64,000 nt of DNA from Rostratula benghalensis (GCA_013399305.1 VXAI01000083.1:2625156-2689155); one strand, 5' to 3'; shown: positions 27,269-39,800, counted from the first letter of the stretch. The notes: generated by a model from the sequence alone, not told the origin. A program made the numbers and translations.

Positions 27269-27510
27269 ATGCTATTTTATGGAATCGACATATGCTCCCA
27301 TTGACTTTAGTAACAAAGAATCCATACATTAGCTGAGTAATTTATAACCCTTTTTATTAATAATGACAACTGACAGTGTATCAGCTCCATTACAATAAGA
27401 ATCAGTGGTTGCTCACAGAAACTCAGTTCTTACAGAAACTCTGACAGAAATCCACTTACTCTGCACACTACTACCTTGAGCTTGTTCCTGTCTCTCATTA
27501 ACCATAATCT

Positions 27511-27600
27511 AGGCAAACCTGCTTTGGTAGGGCAGTTGGACTAGATGATCTCTAGAGGTCCTTCGCAACTGAATTTCCATGATTCTGTAATTCCATGATA
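27511..27600 (+). mobile_element. CR1 LINE 3' end (5'-truncated)
   Basis: The segment contains GGACTAGATGATCTCTAGAGG followed by TCC...CAACTGAATTTCCATGATTCTGTAATTCCATGAT, with the upstream block CTGCTTTGGTAGGGCAGTTGGA. This is the arrangement of the CR1 3' untranslated end, which finishes in short repeats related to ATTCTATG instead of poly(A). Only about 90 bases remain; CR1 copies are usually heavily 5'-truncated. It is the only CR1 piece found in this window on the plus strand. Confidence 0.88.
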
Positions 27601-28862
27601 ATCCCTTCTCTGCTTCAAACATGATTTTTTTTCAAGAGGCTCATCTTACTTGAATACAGAAAAGGTATAAACACTCAAATATCCACTCCATCAAAATCTG
27701 TATGTACAAATCTCATACATTGTAGGTTTTAGTAAGATGAAACATCATTTGCATTCACTTTTGATCCATCAGGTCCTAAAACATACCTATTTGCAATAAC
27801 CATACATTCTGGGAAAAAAAAAGCCACAAGCTGTCTGGTAGTGTTCATGGAACTCCATATAACTGAACTCTACATTTTCAAACTTTGAATGAAAGATACA
27901 CAGTCTAATACATTGCATTTTAAAGGCTATGGGACAAGAGCAGCAATGAAAGGTAATAAATTAGGAAAGATGTATTTTCATTAATGTACAACACATACTT
28001 GTTATTTGACAAAGAGTATGACAATGTAACAATGTAAGGTTATATGGTAAATGTTTCCTTGAATTAAGAGCACTGCACTTAGGAATCATAAAAAGGATTA
28101 CTCTCTGATGTGCTTTGTTCCACCCTTAAGGACATAATTTACTCTCTGCATTTGCAGATATGGTTTGCAGCACAGGTCGACAGTTTCTTCCTCATTCTAT
28201 CTGTTAATGTGGATGGTACTTTCTAATAAAAAACCAGTTACATGTGTATTGACTACAGTAGTGCAAGTGAGACGCTCCGATGTCTCAAAAAATCCCGAAT
28301 GTTCCTGATGCAGGATACTCATATATGGACATGGCACTAGGTAAGGTTGATTTGGGGAGGTTTACCAGGTCAGGGTCTCAGCTGCAAAAATCCGGTGATA
28401 TTGTTTCCATACCATAAAGCATATTGGGTGTGCTTTATGAATAAATACATAGCAATTCCTCTGTACCTTCATTAATTCATGGTTCTAAAGAACCAATATA
28501 GGTAGAGGCTAGAAGAGGGTAAGTAAGGGCACATGGCATTGTCTTTGCCGCTAATGAGATACACACGTTTTTCCTCTCAGTGATTTAACTAATAATACCT
28601 AACAGCATGTCACTGTCAAATCCTATTGAAGACATCAGTATTTTTTTGCCTCTGTAAAATCAAAGCCATCATTGCCCTTGCTCAAGTAACTTCATGTTTA
28701 ACCTACAGCATCTCCTTAATATTTACTTGAGTACTTTATATTTAAAGAATAACTATCTATAAACAGTCACAAAAACCTCACCTGTCTAAAACCAGAAGAC
28801 GAGACAGAAACTTACTCTACTCAAATAATCTTTAATATGAAGATATTTGAACAGTGTTGATT

Positions 28863-28885
28863 TTCTCAAGCAAATTGCTTGAGAA
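28863..28885. repeat. Perfect 23-nt inverted repeat (11-bp arms, 1-nt centre)
   Basis: The arm TTCTCAAGCAA (28863-28873) is followed by a single A and then its exact reverse complement TTGCTTGAGAA (28875-28885). An 11-bp perfect palindrome with a one-base centre is longer than most chance palindromes in this window. It could be a dimeric transcription-factor site or a chance event; a one-base loop is too tight for a stable RNA hairpin unless several central pairs open. No neighbouring gene helps with interpretation. Confidence 0.9.
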
Positions 28886-29127
28886 GAATTACATTAAAAA
28901 GTGCCAAAGGTTCTTTAAGTACTCAGGCTTAAAATTTGACTTTTCCATTAGCATGACAATAGTGTCAGTGTTAATAATCACTAACCAGAATTAAAGAGGA
29001 CATCCTGAGGCTCTGGGAAATAAAATGTCTTGATGCATAAGAGTTTCAAGAATAGCACATACACACCTAAAAATATAAAAAATAAACAAAAAAAAGACCA
29101 AAAATTGCCTGAAATATACATGCTTTT

Positions 29128-29460
29128 TTTCCCCCCCAGCCTTTTACATTGATTACCCACTTCACTTTTTCTTCTATCTAAACCACTTTCTTTCTTTCTT
29201 CCATTACTTATTCTTCTCTCCTCATTAACTTGTTGGCTTAACTCCCTTCTTTTTCATTAAATCACCATCCCTTGGTGTCTGGAGCTTTTTTACCTTCAGG
29301 TTGTCCAAATGCAAAATCTTCTCCACTCTTCTCTACATATTTAATTAGATCTTCATTAACTACTATCTTCTGCATGAACTGCTTTCCTCTCTCCATCATT
29401 TGCCAAAATGTTATGAACACCTCTTTTTTTTTCTTTCCTCTTCTCCTTCCCCGGTATAAC
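29128..29460. repeat. Pyrimidine-biased tract with (CTTT)n core
   Basis: The plus strand is dominated by C and T across about 330 bases. It includes TTTTTTTCCCCCCC near 29125-29138, a short CTTT repeat at 29186-29201, and CTCTTTTTTTTTCTTTCC near 29420-29440. The bias is interrupted by normal sequence, so it is not one continuous simple repeat. Such tracts can take up unusual structures or arise by slippage. I see no splice-site or gene context. Confidence 0.6.
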
Positions 29461-32400
29461 CTCTAATCTCTGCTATTTTTGTCATTTCTGTTGATCTTAA
29501 ACTGTATACTCAACATGTTAATTCAATTGTTCTTCAGGTTGCCAATCTCAACCCAGCACAAAAATATAGTATCTATGGGAAAAAAAATAGTACTTTTTGG
29601 TGTATTTGTTTAACCATGCTTATCTCGTCTTTCTAAGAAAACAAAATAAATACACTTATCCCATCCATTCTCTTAGTAATTTTATTCACCAGTATATAAA
29701 AAAAAAAGAATTTGGAAACGAAGAGGTATCACAGTCAAAAAAGTCCGCTTAATTTTGTAGAAGTCAGTGGCTACAAGCAGTAGGAGATGCAAATTAGGCT
29801 TTGCAGGAAGGTAGACAAGTGAGTCTTAACCAACCAGCTTGCTATTCCACCTAAATGTACTGGCCAGCCAGGCATCCTCCATTCTGGGCATAGTATACGC
29901 TGTCATTTTGCCACTGAGACAGCTGGGAGGATGAAAAAAAAAAAGATGGTATTTCAATGGGCAGAAAGGGAAAGGTAAGATGTTTTAGCACAGTTCATCT
30001 ACTGCCCAGCATTTCATTGAGAGGGCTGTTTATACATGTGTATATCTGTCTATAAAAAATTATTCCAGGGTTACCTTATCGAAACAAATGAAATTAATTT
30101 TATGAAGGTAACAGACAAGACTGTGTGCAAAATATATAAAGAATCCCTGAGTTAAGACAAAAAATTCCCAGCTGATAACTTCATTGATTTTTAGGAGATG
30201 AAAGGCTTTTAATAAGGTGGAAATAGGGAGAGAAAAAAATCAACAAAAACAATAGGGAGAGAGTAGTAAATAGGCATTTCTCCCACAGCCATGACTGAAT
30301 TAAGCTGAACTGAGTCCAGGTACCTGAACTCACAGAGCGATAAACAAATGACTGAGAACTTCTTCTCCGCTTAATTGCCTTGTTGATTTAAGAGCAATAT
30401 TTGGCTTTGCTATTTTGGAACTGTGATGAAATTCATTATTCTTTAACTGACTCCGTATAATTATAGTATGAATGTTTCTCTTTCGGTCAAACAGAACTCC
30501 TCAGTAAAATATCATCTAAGCATACAGAGACACGTCTCTCTGGGTATAGGTGTCTTATTTTGACAAATAAGCTATATGTAAACATGGAAACTATATTATA
30601 ACTGCCTATTTGGAATTATAAAGGATTGGAAAGGATCAAGACATTTACTTCTGCCTCCAAAATTCTAACTCTCTTTCTCTCCATTCCAAAATTCAAAATA
30701 GAGATATCAGAAGTTTTGCCTGCCCTCCACTGTTAATCATAGACTTATACCAATACAAATGCAACCCCCTTCACAAAAAGCCCACCATTAAATTTCCTTT
30801 CTTATCAAAAGACTAGAAAAAGTGTAGCAGCACAGCATAAATGGTAACATAACAGAAGAAATTGTCAATCTTCTTGCAACAATTCTTTCCATATTTTGTC
30901 TAGTGGCAGCAATGTACCTTATGAAAAACTATGGAAGACCATCTTCCTGTCCATTCCAGAAGTGTTTCATACCCAAACACCTGCTCTTGAATATATTTTT
31001 CCCTCTAAAATTTTCACCAGATAATTTTGACTATCATTATTTAACTACTATCAGCAGATGACATAATCTCTCACACCTATACATTACCTGAAATTGTTTA
31101 CATTTATGCAGTACTAGGTGCATTAGTCCTGAGTTTACCCTGGATGTGTCTTGATTTTACTGACTGTCAGACTTTAGAAGGACATTAATTTTGTTACACA
31201 GATTGTTTTTCAAGTAATGTGACAAATTGCTGGACCAGTGAAACATTTAAGTCTCTTTTGGAACACAGAAGAGCTGGAAGGAAAAGAAATTGCCAGTCTG
31301 GTAGTATCTCTGTTCAAATCCAGCCATGCAACTTGGTAACAGATCAGAACTAAAACGCTTTGCCTGAAAGCTGACATTTCACTTGTGCCAGCTTAGAAGA
31401 ACTGGAGATTCTTGCTGAAAGGATATACTGAAAGGTCCTACCTGAGTGTGAATGGAAAAGATACTGGAAAACTGAAATTTAACCAAGGGACATATAAAAT
31501 AGCTTTAAGGAAGGGATATGAAATTTGATGGGTGAAAGACATACTCAAATATGGCCTTTACAGAGTTGCTTCTTATCTCCAGAAGATAAACTGTTTACAG
31601 TCTACTTTGTCCAGCCTACTGAGATCACACGCATTGATAATCAAACCTTTTCTTCATTTTCCCATTCCCAAGCTATGTACCAAGAAATTTCAGTAATGAC
31701 ATTTTTAGTTTTGTGTAACATAAACATGTCACAGAAGAGATAGTCCCCTTGAGACCTATGAAGCACACCTGCTCAACAATTTCTTTTCATACTCAGACTT
31801 GTCAGTTGTCTTCTTTCCATCCATTCAATATGCGTCATGTTAATTTTATATAATTTCAGTGTCTTGAAATCTCATGTGGTACCAAGTCAATATGTACTTT
31901 ACAGAGTATGTGCATTATAGTGTTGCAGCTGTAGTCATTATTAATGGAAAGTGTTACTTAAAAACTTTCTAAAAATTGAAAAGTTGTGGGGCACAAGGGT
32001 TAAGGATCTTGATTTAAGATGTGTAAATATTCAAATATTAAATAAAATACAATAATTAAGAAGCACAGAGGAAAAAAAAGTATTAACATGAATATAAAGC
32101 TACTACTGGAAAGTACACAGCAAAAAAAATTCTGAAAGGGTCATCAAATTTGCCTGTCTCCGCTATTTCAAAACAACCATTTCCTCCAAAACTGCTTCAT
32201 CAAAATCAGAATCATTGCCAACTATAACCTAACATGACATAGGAAAATATTCCTGAGGTTTCTGACACTGTGAAAAAATATGTTAATTCTGTATAAACCA
32301 AGTTTCCCTCAAATCATCTCAAGCTTCGTTGGTGAGACACCAGCTCTCTACAATGAAGATAAAATTAATGTTATCTCATATTTCACATATGACTGTAGGC

Positions 32401-32773
32401 CAGGGTAAATACAATTCCAAATTTTTCCTGGATTCTTTTTTCCTTATATTATTAATTCTCATCTTCATAAATATTTCTTTTCTAGCACGGCTACTACTAA
32501 AGGATGAAGTTCATAGTCTTAATGAGTATGCTACTGATTTTGCCCCTCCAGTGAACTTTCAGTTCTTGCTATTAAAAAATGTATTTGTGTGATTTTTTCT
32601 TTCTTGTGCCTTGTATCCCTTGTATTCCTTGAACAGGAATTGAAATTAAATTATATAGAATTTAAACGAGGAAAAAGAAATATATTGCATTGTATGACTA
32701 AATATAAGACACCTTTTTATTTGCTCAGAGTACTTTTCTTGTATTTCATGACATGGACTCATGTTAGATATGG

Positions 32774-33110
32774 TCATAGAATCATAGAAACACGAGGTTG
32801 GAAAAGACCTACAAGATCATCTAGTCCAACCGTCCTCCTATCACTAATACTACCCACTAAGGTACTAAATCATGTCTTGTAGCACCTCCTGCAGACACTT
32901 GAACACCGCCAGGTATGGTGACTTCACCACTTCCCTGGGCAGGCGCTTCCAGTGCCTGACCATGCTTTGGGAGAAAAGTTTTTTGTGACATCTAATCTGA
33001 GTCTCCCCAGTGCAACCTGTGGCCATTCCCTCAAGTTCTGTCATTAGTTATCTGGGCGAAGAGGCCAGCCTCCTCTTCAGAACCTCCCTTCAGGAAGTTG
33101 TAGAGTGATG
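32774..33110 (-). mobile_element. CR1 LINE fragment, 3' portion
   Basis: Read on the plus strand it begins TCATAGAATCATAGAAAC, then GAGGTTGGAAAAGACC and ATCATCTAGTCCAACC. It continues through CACTTCCCTGGGCAGGCGCTTCCAGTGCCTGACC, the GGGAGAAAAGTTTTTTGTGACATCTAATCTGAG block and CAGGAAGTTGTAGAG. These are the reverse complements of successive CR1 3'-end blocks in the correct order, so the element lies on the minus strand, 3' end on the left. It is truncated at its 5' end near 33110. At about 337 bases it is the longest CR1 piece here. The reading frame is degraded and no product is expected. Confidence 0.93.
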
Positions 33111-33158
33111 TACAGTCATGATGTATCTGGTATTATAAGTAGTTTAGTCCTATTTTTA

Positions 33159-33287
33159 ATCATAGAATAATAGAATCATTCAGGTTGGAAGAGACCCTTG
33201 GGACCATCGAATCCAACCATCAGACCTACTCTACAAATTCCTCCCTTACATCAAATCTCCCAACACCATATCTAATGATTCTGAGCT
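33159..33287 (-). mobile_element. CR1 LINE 3' end, second copy
   Basis: It starts with ATCATAGAATAATAGAATC (the reverse complement of the CR1 tail), then CAGGTTGGAAGAGACC, GGACCATCGAATCCAACCATC and CTACTCTAC...CACCATATC. It is a separate insertion from the copy about 50 bases to the left, because it has its own 3' tail and different diagnostic bases (CATCGAATCCAACC versus CATCTAGTCCAACC), so it probably belongs to another CR1 subfamily. It is 5'-truncated near 33287 and cannot code for protein. Confidence 0.92.
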
Positions 33288-36233
33288 TCTGTGTTTACAC
33301 AGATGAAGTTAATAATAATTAAACAAAATAATCAAACGAGATCTTCAGGATTTTTTTAAAAAAGCTAAATATAGCTGTTAATATTTTTATATTTGAGACT
33401 TAAAACTCAATGACATGGGACTGATTTTACCATGCTGCTCCCCTACGTTAATGGAAGTTGAAAAATATGTTTAAAAAATTTAACTTTACACTTCTATACT
33501 TCAAAAAAATATACAACTAAATTTGAAAACTTGTAAGTTTCATCTAATCAAAGTTTTCCATACTGTTAGGATAAAAATAAACTATGGTAAAAATAAACAA
33601 CAAAAATGTATATTCAATTATCTAAACATGAATTGAAATGTCACACTAGTTGTTGACAACCTTATCTTCTGTGATTATTGTCAAGAGTATGAATTCCGCT
33701 TTATCTAGATCAAACAGAAGAAGAAAAATAGGTCCGAGAAACGTTTACGGGTTTCCCACTATTCATGTAAAATACATATAATGTTCGTCTATGAATCCAT
33801 GCTTTTGTTTTTAAACTTATTGACATTTCTCCATTGACTTGCTGAAAGAGTAGCACTTAATGCCATTAAAATGCTACTTTTCTCCTAACAGGATCCCAAG
33901 TTTCAGTCTATTGTATGCTTTTGTCTCAAGAAAAAAAAAAAAAAAAACCAAACAGAGGAAGATTCCGGGACACTTATTTGCAAATAAACACTGCTGTTCT
34001 GAGTATTTCCCACTTAAAGCATAATGTTAAAATATCACACTGAATTACCTTCAGCTCTTTTTACATGTTCTTAAAAGGAGAAAAGTTTATGACACTGTAA
34101 GGTGAGGAAAAGCTTTTGTAGTTTAGACAAAAACCACTGACATTTCTTAGAGTTATGTTTAATGAAAAGTACATTTAAACAGTCAACAAAAATTACTGCA
34201 TTATCTGTTCATTCAGCGTGCAGGAGTACAGTAGCATATGCAGAAATATCACCGTTCATTTGCTCATCTGTCCAACAGATGTAATATGCCATCTCTCTCC
34301 CTTCCTTTCTCTAACTGCCTACCTACCCATAGTGTATGACTGAAAAGAAAGTAGCTTATCGAATGGGTTTCTTTAATATACTTCAGTCTAGAACTACCAT
34401 TTGTAGCAGACACACAGCCACACAGCATTATTTCTCTCTTACCCTTCTCAAAACCCAAAGAGAAATATACTCCAAAGTGCATCTCCCTGCATTTGCATCT
34501 GTTTCCCTTTTGGAGCCTTTGTGATGGTGTCAAATCTATTATAGGAAGTTCAGAACAGCATTTTTCGCTAACAGGGCTGTCAAACAGACAATAAGCAAGT
34601 AATGAGACCTCAAAAGCTCTGTTAGAGAGATTTCAACTGAATGGATTTTCATGAGAAAACTGTTTCTGGAGGTAGAGTTTTGATGTTGGTATCTGTTGAA
34701 TCCCTGATCCTATATCTTATAGGCCTAAGAATCTGACATTCATATCCAAGCACTTTCTGTTACTTTCTAGAAAGTATTAAAATATTTAACATAATCTTCA
34801 CATCGGAATCACCATTTAACAGTTTAGAAAGAGAAAGAAAAAAGTAGTGAAGGCCGTTGTTTTGTACATAAGGTTTTTTTCCAAACCCATTCTTCTGTTC
34901 TCAGAGTATCACAGAAGTTAATGAGGTATGAAACATTATCAGTCTTGGGTTATATTTTCATGGCAGGCATGAATAATTTTTCCCACAAACTATTGTTTCA
35001 GGAAGAGGTTAAGATTTTTATCTACCAGCATTCAGTGTTTCCTGTTAGCTATACTGTAGAGCTCCCAAAATAACCTCCGGTGAGTACTATTAGTCCTTTT
35101 AGCTAACAGCAATTTGTATTTTCCAAACCCTTCAACAACTTTCTTTTAGTAGATTCATAATTCTACTTCTACCTATACCTCTGATATATGTATGACAATG
35201 TATTTTTGTCTTATATTATTTTTATTCTCAGGAAGGAAACTGAATTGAATACTGTAGCATAATGAGGACAAAATGATATAAACTGATGTGTGACAAATTC
35301 TACGTGATTAAAAAAGAATATGTAGGGCAATAGGAACCAAACAAAAGGGGAGCTAGGAAAACACATGAAAACAAATAGTTTTTGTGGTTCTTCATTACAG
35401 AAAATCTTGCTTTGTTACACAGCATCATCACTAAGATGAAGTACATTAGCACTCACAACTCTAATGCAGATAATTTTGTCAAGGTCATTAGGTGTTCAAT
35501 AGTGTTTAGTAAAGCTGTAAAAAAATTGCACATGGATGACTGTAATGGTTTGTATATCAGGAAATGGAAAATGTCTTGCAGATTGGTTACAGATTATTTT
35601 AAGGGATTAGTTACAGTGCTTGCAGATGCATTTGATAGGGGTAAAACTAGGAAGACAACAGGTTCAGAATTGTCTGTTATAAATTCTAATTTTGCACCAG
35701 GCACAGGCCTATCAATTTGTGTCTAATTATATTCTTCCATGTGAGATATAAAATACCTCAGGGTTTCTATAATAAAGGCTCATTACTGCGGACAAGAAAT
35801 AATTCTGAAACTCCTTCTGCCAGGGCTAATGTTAATACAGATTTTAATTGCTCTTACAGGATATTAAAACACAGATTTTATTTTTTTTTAAATCAGTTTT
35901 AATCTTATCATTAAATGGACCCATTTTTGTAATGCTATAGTTTCAAATATTGCTTCTTACACTGCCAGGTAATTGCGTCATTACCAGTCATGTTGAACCA
36001 GAGAAAAAAGATGAATGCATAAAGTATAAAAGGCAATATCATCAAAGATATAAGAGAGTCAACGCCCTTCAATCCCTTGTAATTCCCTTTTCTATCCCTC
36101 AAATAGTCTTTGCCTGCTTAGAGAAGTACATATTCTAAAATGTATTTATAAACAATAAGTATTGTGAATATAAAAAAATTAATATCACGTTATAATTTAA
36201 AGGAAGTCAAGATTTTTCTCCAAGGTAGAAGCC
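33288..36233. other. Unique AT-rich non-coding DNA, no gene seen
   Basis: No supported gene or identifiable transposon. A 17-A run lies at 33931-33947. The open frame at 35382-35726 (plus, about 114 codons) is one of the longest in the window, but it has no recognisable domain and its codon use looks like random AT-rich sequence. The last five bases (AAGCC, 36229-36233) form the left target-site duplication of the LTR that follows. Confidence 0.65.
36229..36233. repeat. Left target-site duplication AAGCC
   Basis: These five bases lie directly before the TG start of the solo LTR and match exactly the five bases after its CA end (36820-36824). This is the footprint of retroviral integration and confirms both boundaries of the element. 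Confidence 0.88.
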
Positions 36234-36819
36234 TGTGCCGGTTTTGATAGGACAGAATTATCTTCTTCGTAGAAGGTAGTAATGGGCTCTGGTTTGGATT
36301 TGTGTTGAAAAAAGTGCTGTTGACACTGGGCCATGTTGTTTACTGCTGAGCAGGGCTTACACAGAGTTGAGGCCTTTTCTGCTCCTCACACTGCCCCGGC
36401 AGCAAGTTGGCTGGAGGTGCCCAAAAAGTTGGGAAGGGACACAGCCAGGGCAGTGGCCCCCAACTGACCAAAGTGCTATTCCATGCCATGTGACATCATG
36501 CTCAGCATATCAAGCTGGGGCAACAAGAACGAAGAGGAACACTTTCAGAGTGATGCTGTTTTCCTTTCCAAGTAACCATTACACATGACAGAGCTTGGCT
36601 TTCCTGGAGGTGGCTGAACACCCATAGGAAGCAGTGAATTAATTCCTTGTTTTGCTTTGCTTGCATGCGAGGCTTTTACTTTACCTATTAAACTGTCTTT
36701 ATCTCAATCCACAAGTTTTCTCACTTTTACTCTTCCAATTGTCTCCCTCATCCAACTCAGAGGGAAGTAAACGAGTGGCTGCATGGTGCTTAGTTGATAG
36801 CTGGGGCTAAACCGCAGCA
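36234..36819 (+). mobile_element. Solo LTR of an avian endogenous retrovirus, complete ends and 5-bp target duplication
   Basis: The element starts TGTGCCGG and ends GCAGCA, the expected TG...CA termini, and is 586 bases long. It is flanked by a perfect 5-bp direct repeat AAGCC (36229-36233 and 36820-36824), as expected for an integrase-made insertion; 5-bp duplications fit ERVL-type and some other retroviral classes. Inside are a TGACATCA (CRE/AP-1-like) site at 36491-36498, an AT-rich promoter-like stretch (CATATCAAG) just after it, and an ATTAAA polyadenylation signal at 36687-36692 followed by CTGTCTTTATCTCAA. Block order matches LTRs widespread in birds. No internal retroviral genes flank it, so it is a solo LTR left by recombination between two LTRs. 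The family name is uncertain. Confidence 0.9.
36687..36692 (+). promoter_or_regulatory. ATTAAA polyadenylation signal within the LTR
   Basis: ATTAAA, a common variant of the polyadenylation hexamer, lies about two-thirds to three-quarters of the way through the LTR, where the R region is expected. A T-rich stretch follows. It would have defined the 3' end of viral transcripts and might still terminate read-through transcripts on the plus strand. Confidence 0.6.
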
Positions 36820-36824
36820 AAGCC
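36820..36824. repeat. Right target-site duplication AAGCC
   Basis: Exact copy of 36229-36233, directly after the LTR's terminal CA. See the solo LTR entry. Confidence 0.88.
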
Positions 36825-39800
36825 AAAAGCAAAATCCTTCCAACAAAGACTTCTACTTTAAGAACTAAAATTGCTAACCTTTGGTCTCAAGGATGTAATT
36901 CTTCTGAAGCTAAATTGTTCAGGTCACTAGAGGGTGAAGAACAAGAGCAGAATAACATTCCAGACTCACAATACCTGACTTCGAGGGCAGATGATTTAAC
37001 ATCTCTGTTCCTCAGTTTCCCACATTTTATATATGAAGAAAAAATATTATTTTTATGCACAGTAAAAAGCACATTCTCTGTTGTCAAATTCCAAAAATAC
37101 CACTGTATTTCAATAGGTTTTTGGAAATAACATTCAAGTAAATATTCTCTACTGCAAAAGAATAATATTCATGGACTTTGTGGTGATGGAAGAGACACTT
37201 TTATGCACACCTTGTCAAACTGAAAAGTACCACTAGCTTCAGGGCTGCTATCATTTGAATAGATGACAGGTGCATTTGTCACAGGATACACAGTACCACC
37301 TATATAAATAAAATATATGATGGGCAAAAGGGCCTTCATGTTTTAAATTTTGTCAGGAGAAGCAGGGAAAGACAAAAAAATGAAAGGTTCTCCTGTGGCA
37401 TTCAAAAATACTAGCAGATTGAAAAATAAAGCTGATTTGAAGAAGCAGTTCTTGTGATAGAACTGACAGTTCCTCAGTTCCTTTATAAAAGCGAGCTGAG
37501 CTAACAATAAACTGATAAATAGATTTATAAAACCAGTATGTGTGTTCAGTAAAGTGAGAAAGAGACTTACAAAAGTACTACAGTTCTGATACAATGGCTA
37601 AGAAGCAGTAGCAGAGTAATACAAGAATTTTCTGTACATTCATGTGCTTAGCAACACGAGGAATATATTATGGTCTCTTAAGAGGGTTGAGCTCAAAAGC
37701 TTGTTATCAAGGTATCTTAGAATTCACACGCACACCCCTGTCCCCCGAGAGTCGCAAGAAAATATCCTGAGAATGACATTTATAATCAAGTACTAGGGAA
37801 AATCTCTATTAGGAGTCTTTTGGGAATTTCCTGTATCTTCTAGCAGATTATAACAGAGGAACGCAAATCCAGGAACAGATATGAGTAATGTCTAGTCCAC
37901 ATTGAATAGATCAGGTATGATAAATAAAAAAAGAGTTTTAGAAGAAAGAAATTGTCCAGCTATTTCACAAACCAGAATTAATAATCAATAGCTTTTCTAT
38001 CCAGGGCATATATGCTTCAAGATTTAATAGCTGACATTCGGTAGAAGACTCTTCCAGTGACGCCATAAACTGACTCCACTTAAGAACTGTAAAACTTATA
38101 TTTGTCCTGGTAAGTGAACTAGAGAGATAATACTGTTGAGATTTTCCCCTTCAGGAAATGCTTTCAGAGTAGTTCTAGAAAACTATTCTCTACTCACAAA
38201 TGTCAGTGCCTTAATTGCCAGTTAAATCCGTTTAGTCATTACCATACCATTTAGTTGTATGTACCATTACCTTTTTAGTTTTCAGTTTGGAAATAAATTG
38301 TGACTGAAAATTACAATACCTACATATCCTCCACATAAATAGAAATGACCATTACTGGGAGGTATCAGGACAAGTGTAAGAACTGAAAAGACTCAAATGA
38401 AATTCTCCCAGATATGTCTTCATACATTCTGGCTAGACTGTTTTAGAAGCCTGCTAAGACAGACAGATTTCTTTCTCTCTCTAAACACCAAAGGCTTTCC
38501 CTAAGAACCTAGTTGCTTTCCCATTTTAGAGTAATCATATTTCTAACTTTTAACCTTAGATATATGTTGAATAATCTTTGGAGACCCTGAGAGCAAGAAA
38601 GGAGGATTTATATCAACATTTACATAGAAGCATGGAAGCAATGAATTATTTAAACTTATTTGGTTAATTTACAAGCTTGATTTTTATTATTGCAAACATT
38701 AAAGAGATCATAAGATCTATTTACGAATGCAGTAATGCTTGATAAAATTAATGTTAAAATTATTTACAGAAATTAAAACCCACATCACTATAATTCCATC
38801 CCTTTTGCTAAATGTGCTGTAGCTAGAAGAGCACATAGAGGCTCCATTAATGGTCCACATGCTCCCACTCTGCTTCACCTCCCTTGCTCCTCCTGAGGTG
38901 TGTGCTCCCGCACTTGTCTTTGTCCTCAGATGCTACACCCACTGCTCTGCTTTACTGCCTGCACCAGTTTTGCTTTCTTTGCTCCAGTGTTTTCTAAAGC
39001 AGCTTTTCTGATAGTACAGTGGATCTTCCTTCCCAATTTGTTTACCCATCTTCACATCACCGTGTCTGATTGATCTTCTGGAACTCCTACAGAATCTGTA
39101 AATCAAAAATTATAGTCAAGTTAGCTAAGGATGAGACTTTCCGGAAGCTAACAGTTTGGCCTAATATATAGCTAAGTTTCCTTGGGTGAGGGGAAAAAAA
39201 CCCCTCAAAAATAGTAATTAAAAAAAAGATAATTTCTTTACAGATAATTTCTTTTATCGGATTCCAGGATCCTTCCTAGGATTTCCACTATTCTCTTCCT
39301 TAGAAATAATTAAATGTTTTATCATTTACTTCCCCCAAAAGTAGAAGCAGCTTGCACAGAAACTTTCAGCCTGAACTGTTAATATGTGATAAAGCTATAA
39401 ACATCCGACAGAAACATATAGCAGAAAACACTAGGCAACTTTAACTCTAGGCAGTACTACTAACTTCAAGCACAGGACAAAGTGTACATATGGAGCTTTT
39501 TAAAAGTTTTAAAACTAACATTAAGACAATAATATCAGTATTCCTGTTTTATGTTTCTACAAATACATAAAACATTATTTCTAATATTGCAAAAATGGGA
39601 ATAATAAAATAAGAATTGGCAAATAATAAACACTGGTGACTTCTACAAAATGATAATAACTTCTGCAGTTTCTTAAAAATGCAGATGTAATTTTGTTTGG
39701 TATTTGCATTTTCAAATGGCTTGTCATCCTTTTTCTGTTATCCTAAATACTTATAAGATCCTGAGAAGCAAATTAATTTTTTTTCAGACAAACTAAAACA

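Larger units (their letters stand above)
27601..32773. other. Unique AT-rich DNA with a pyrimidine-biased stretch; no gene seen
   Basis: No supported gene. Contents: a perfect 23-nt inverted repeat at 28863-28885 and a strongly pyrimidine-biased strand from about 29128 to 29460 (both listed separately). Open frames are under 100 codons, without recognisable domains. A tRNA-like B-box (GTTCAAATC) at 31312-31320 has no properly spaced A-box, so no tRNA is called. Confidence 0.65.

Noticed and set aside
31286..31325. tRNA-like B-box GTTCAAATC
   Set aside because: The nearest A-box-like sequence is too close and imperfect, and no cloverleaf can be drawn.
35382..35726. Open frame of about 114 codons, one of the longest
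   Set aside because: No recognisable domain, AT-driven codon content, no flanking splice or promoter context; similar lengths occur by chance in 64 kb.
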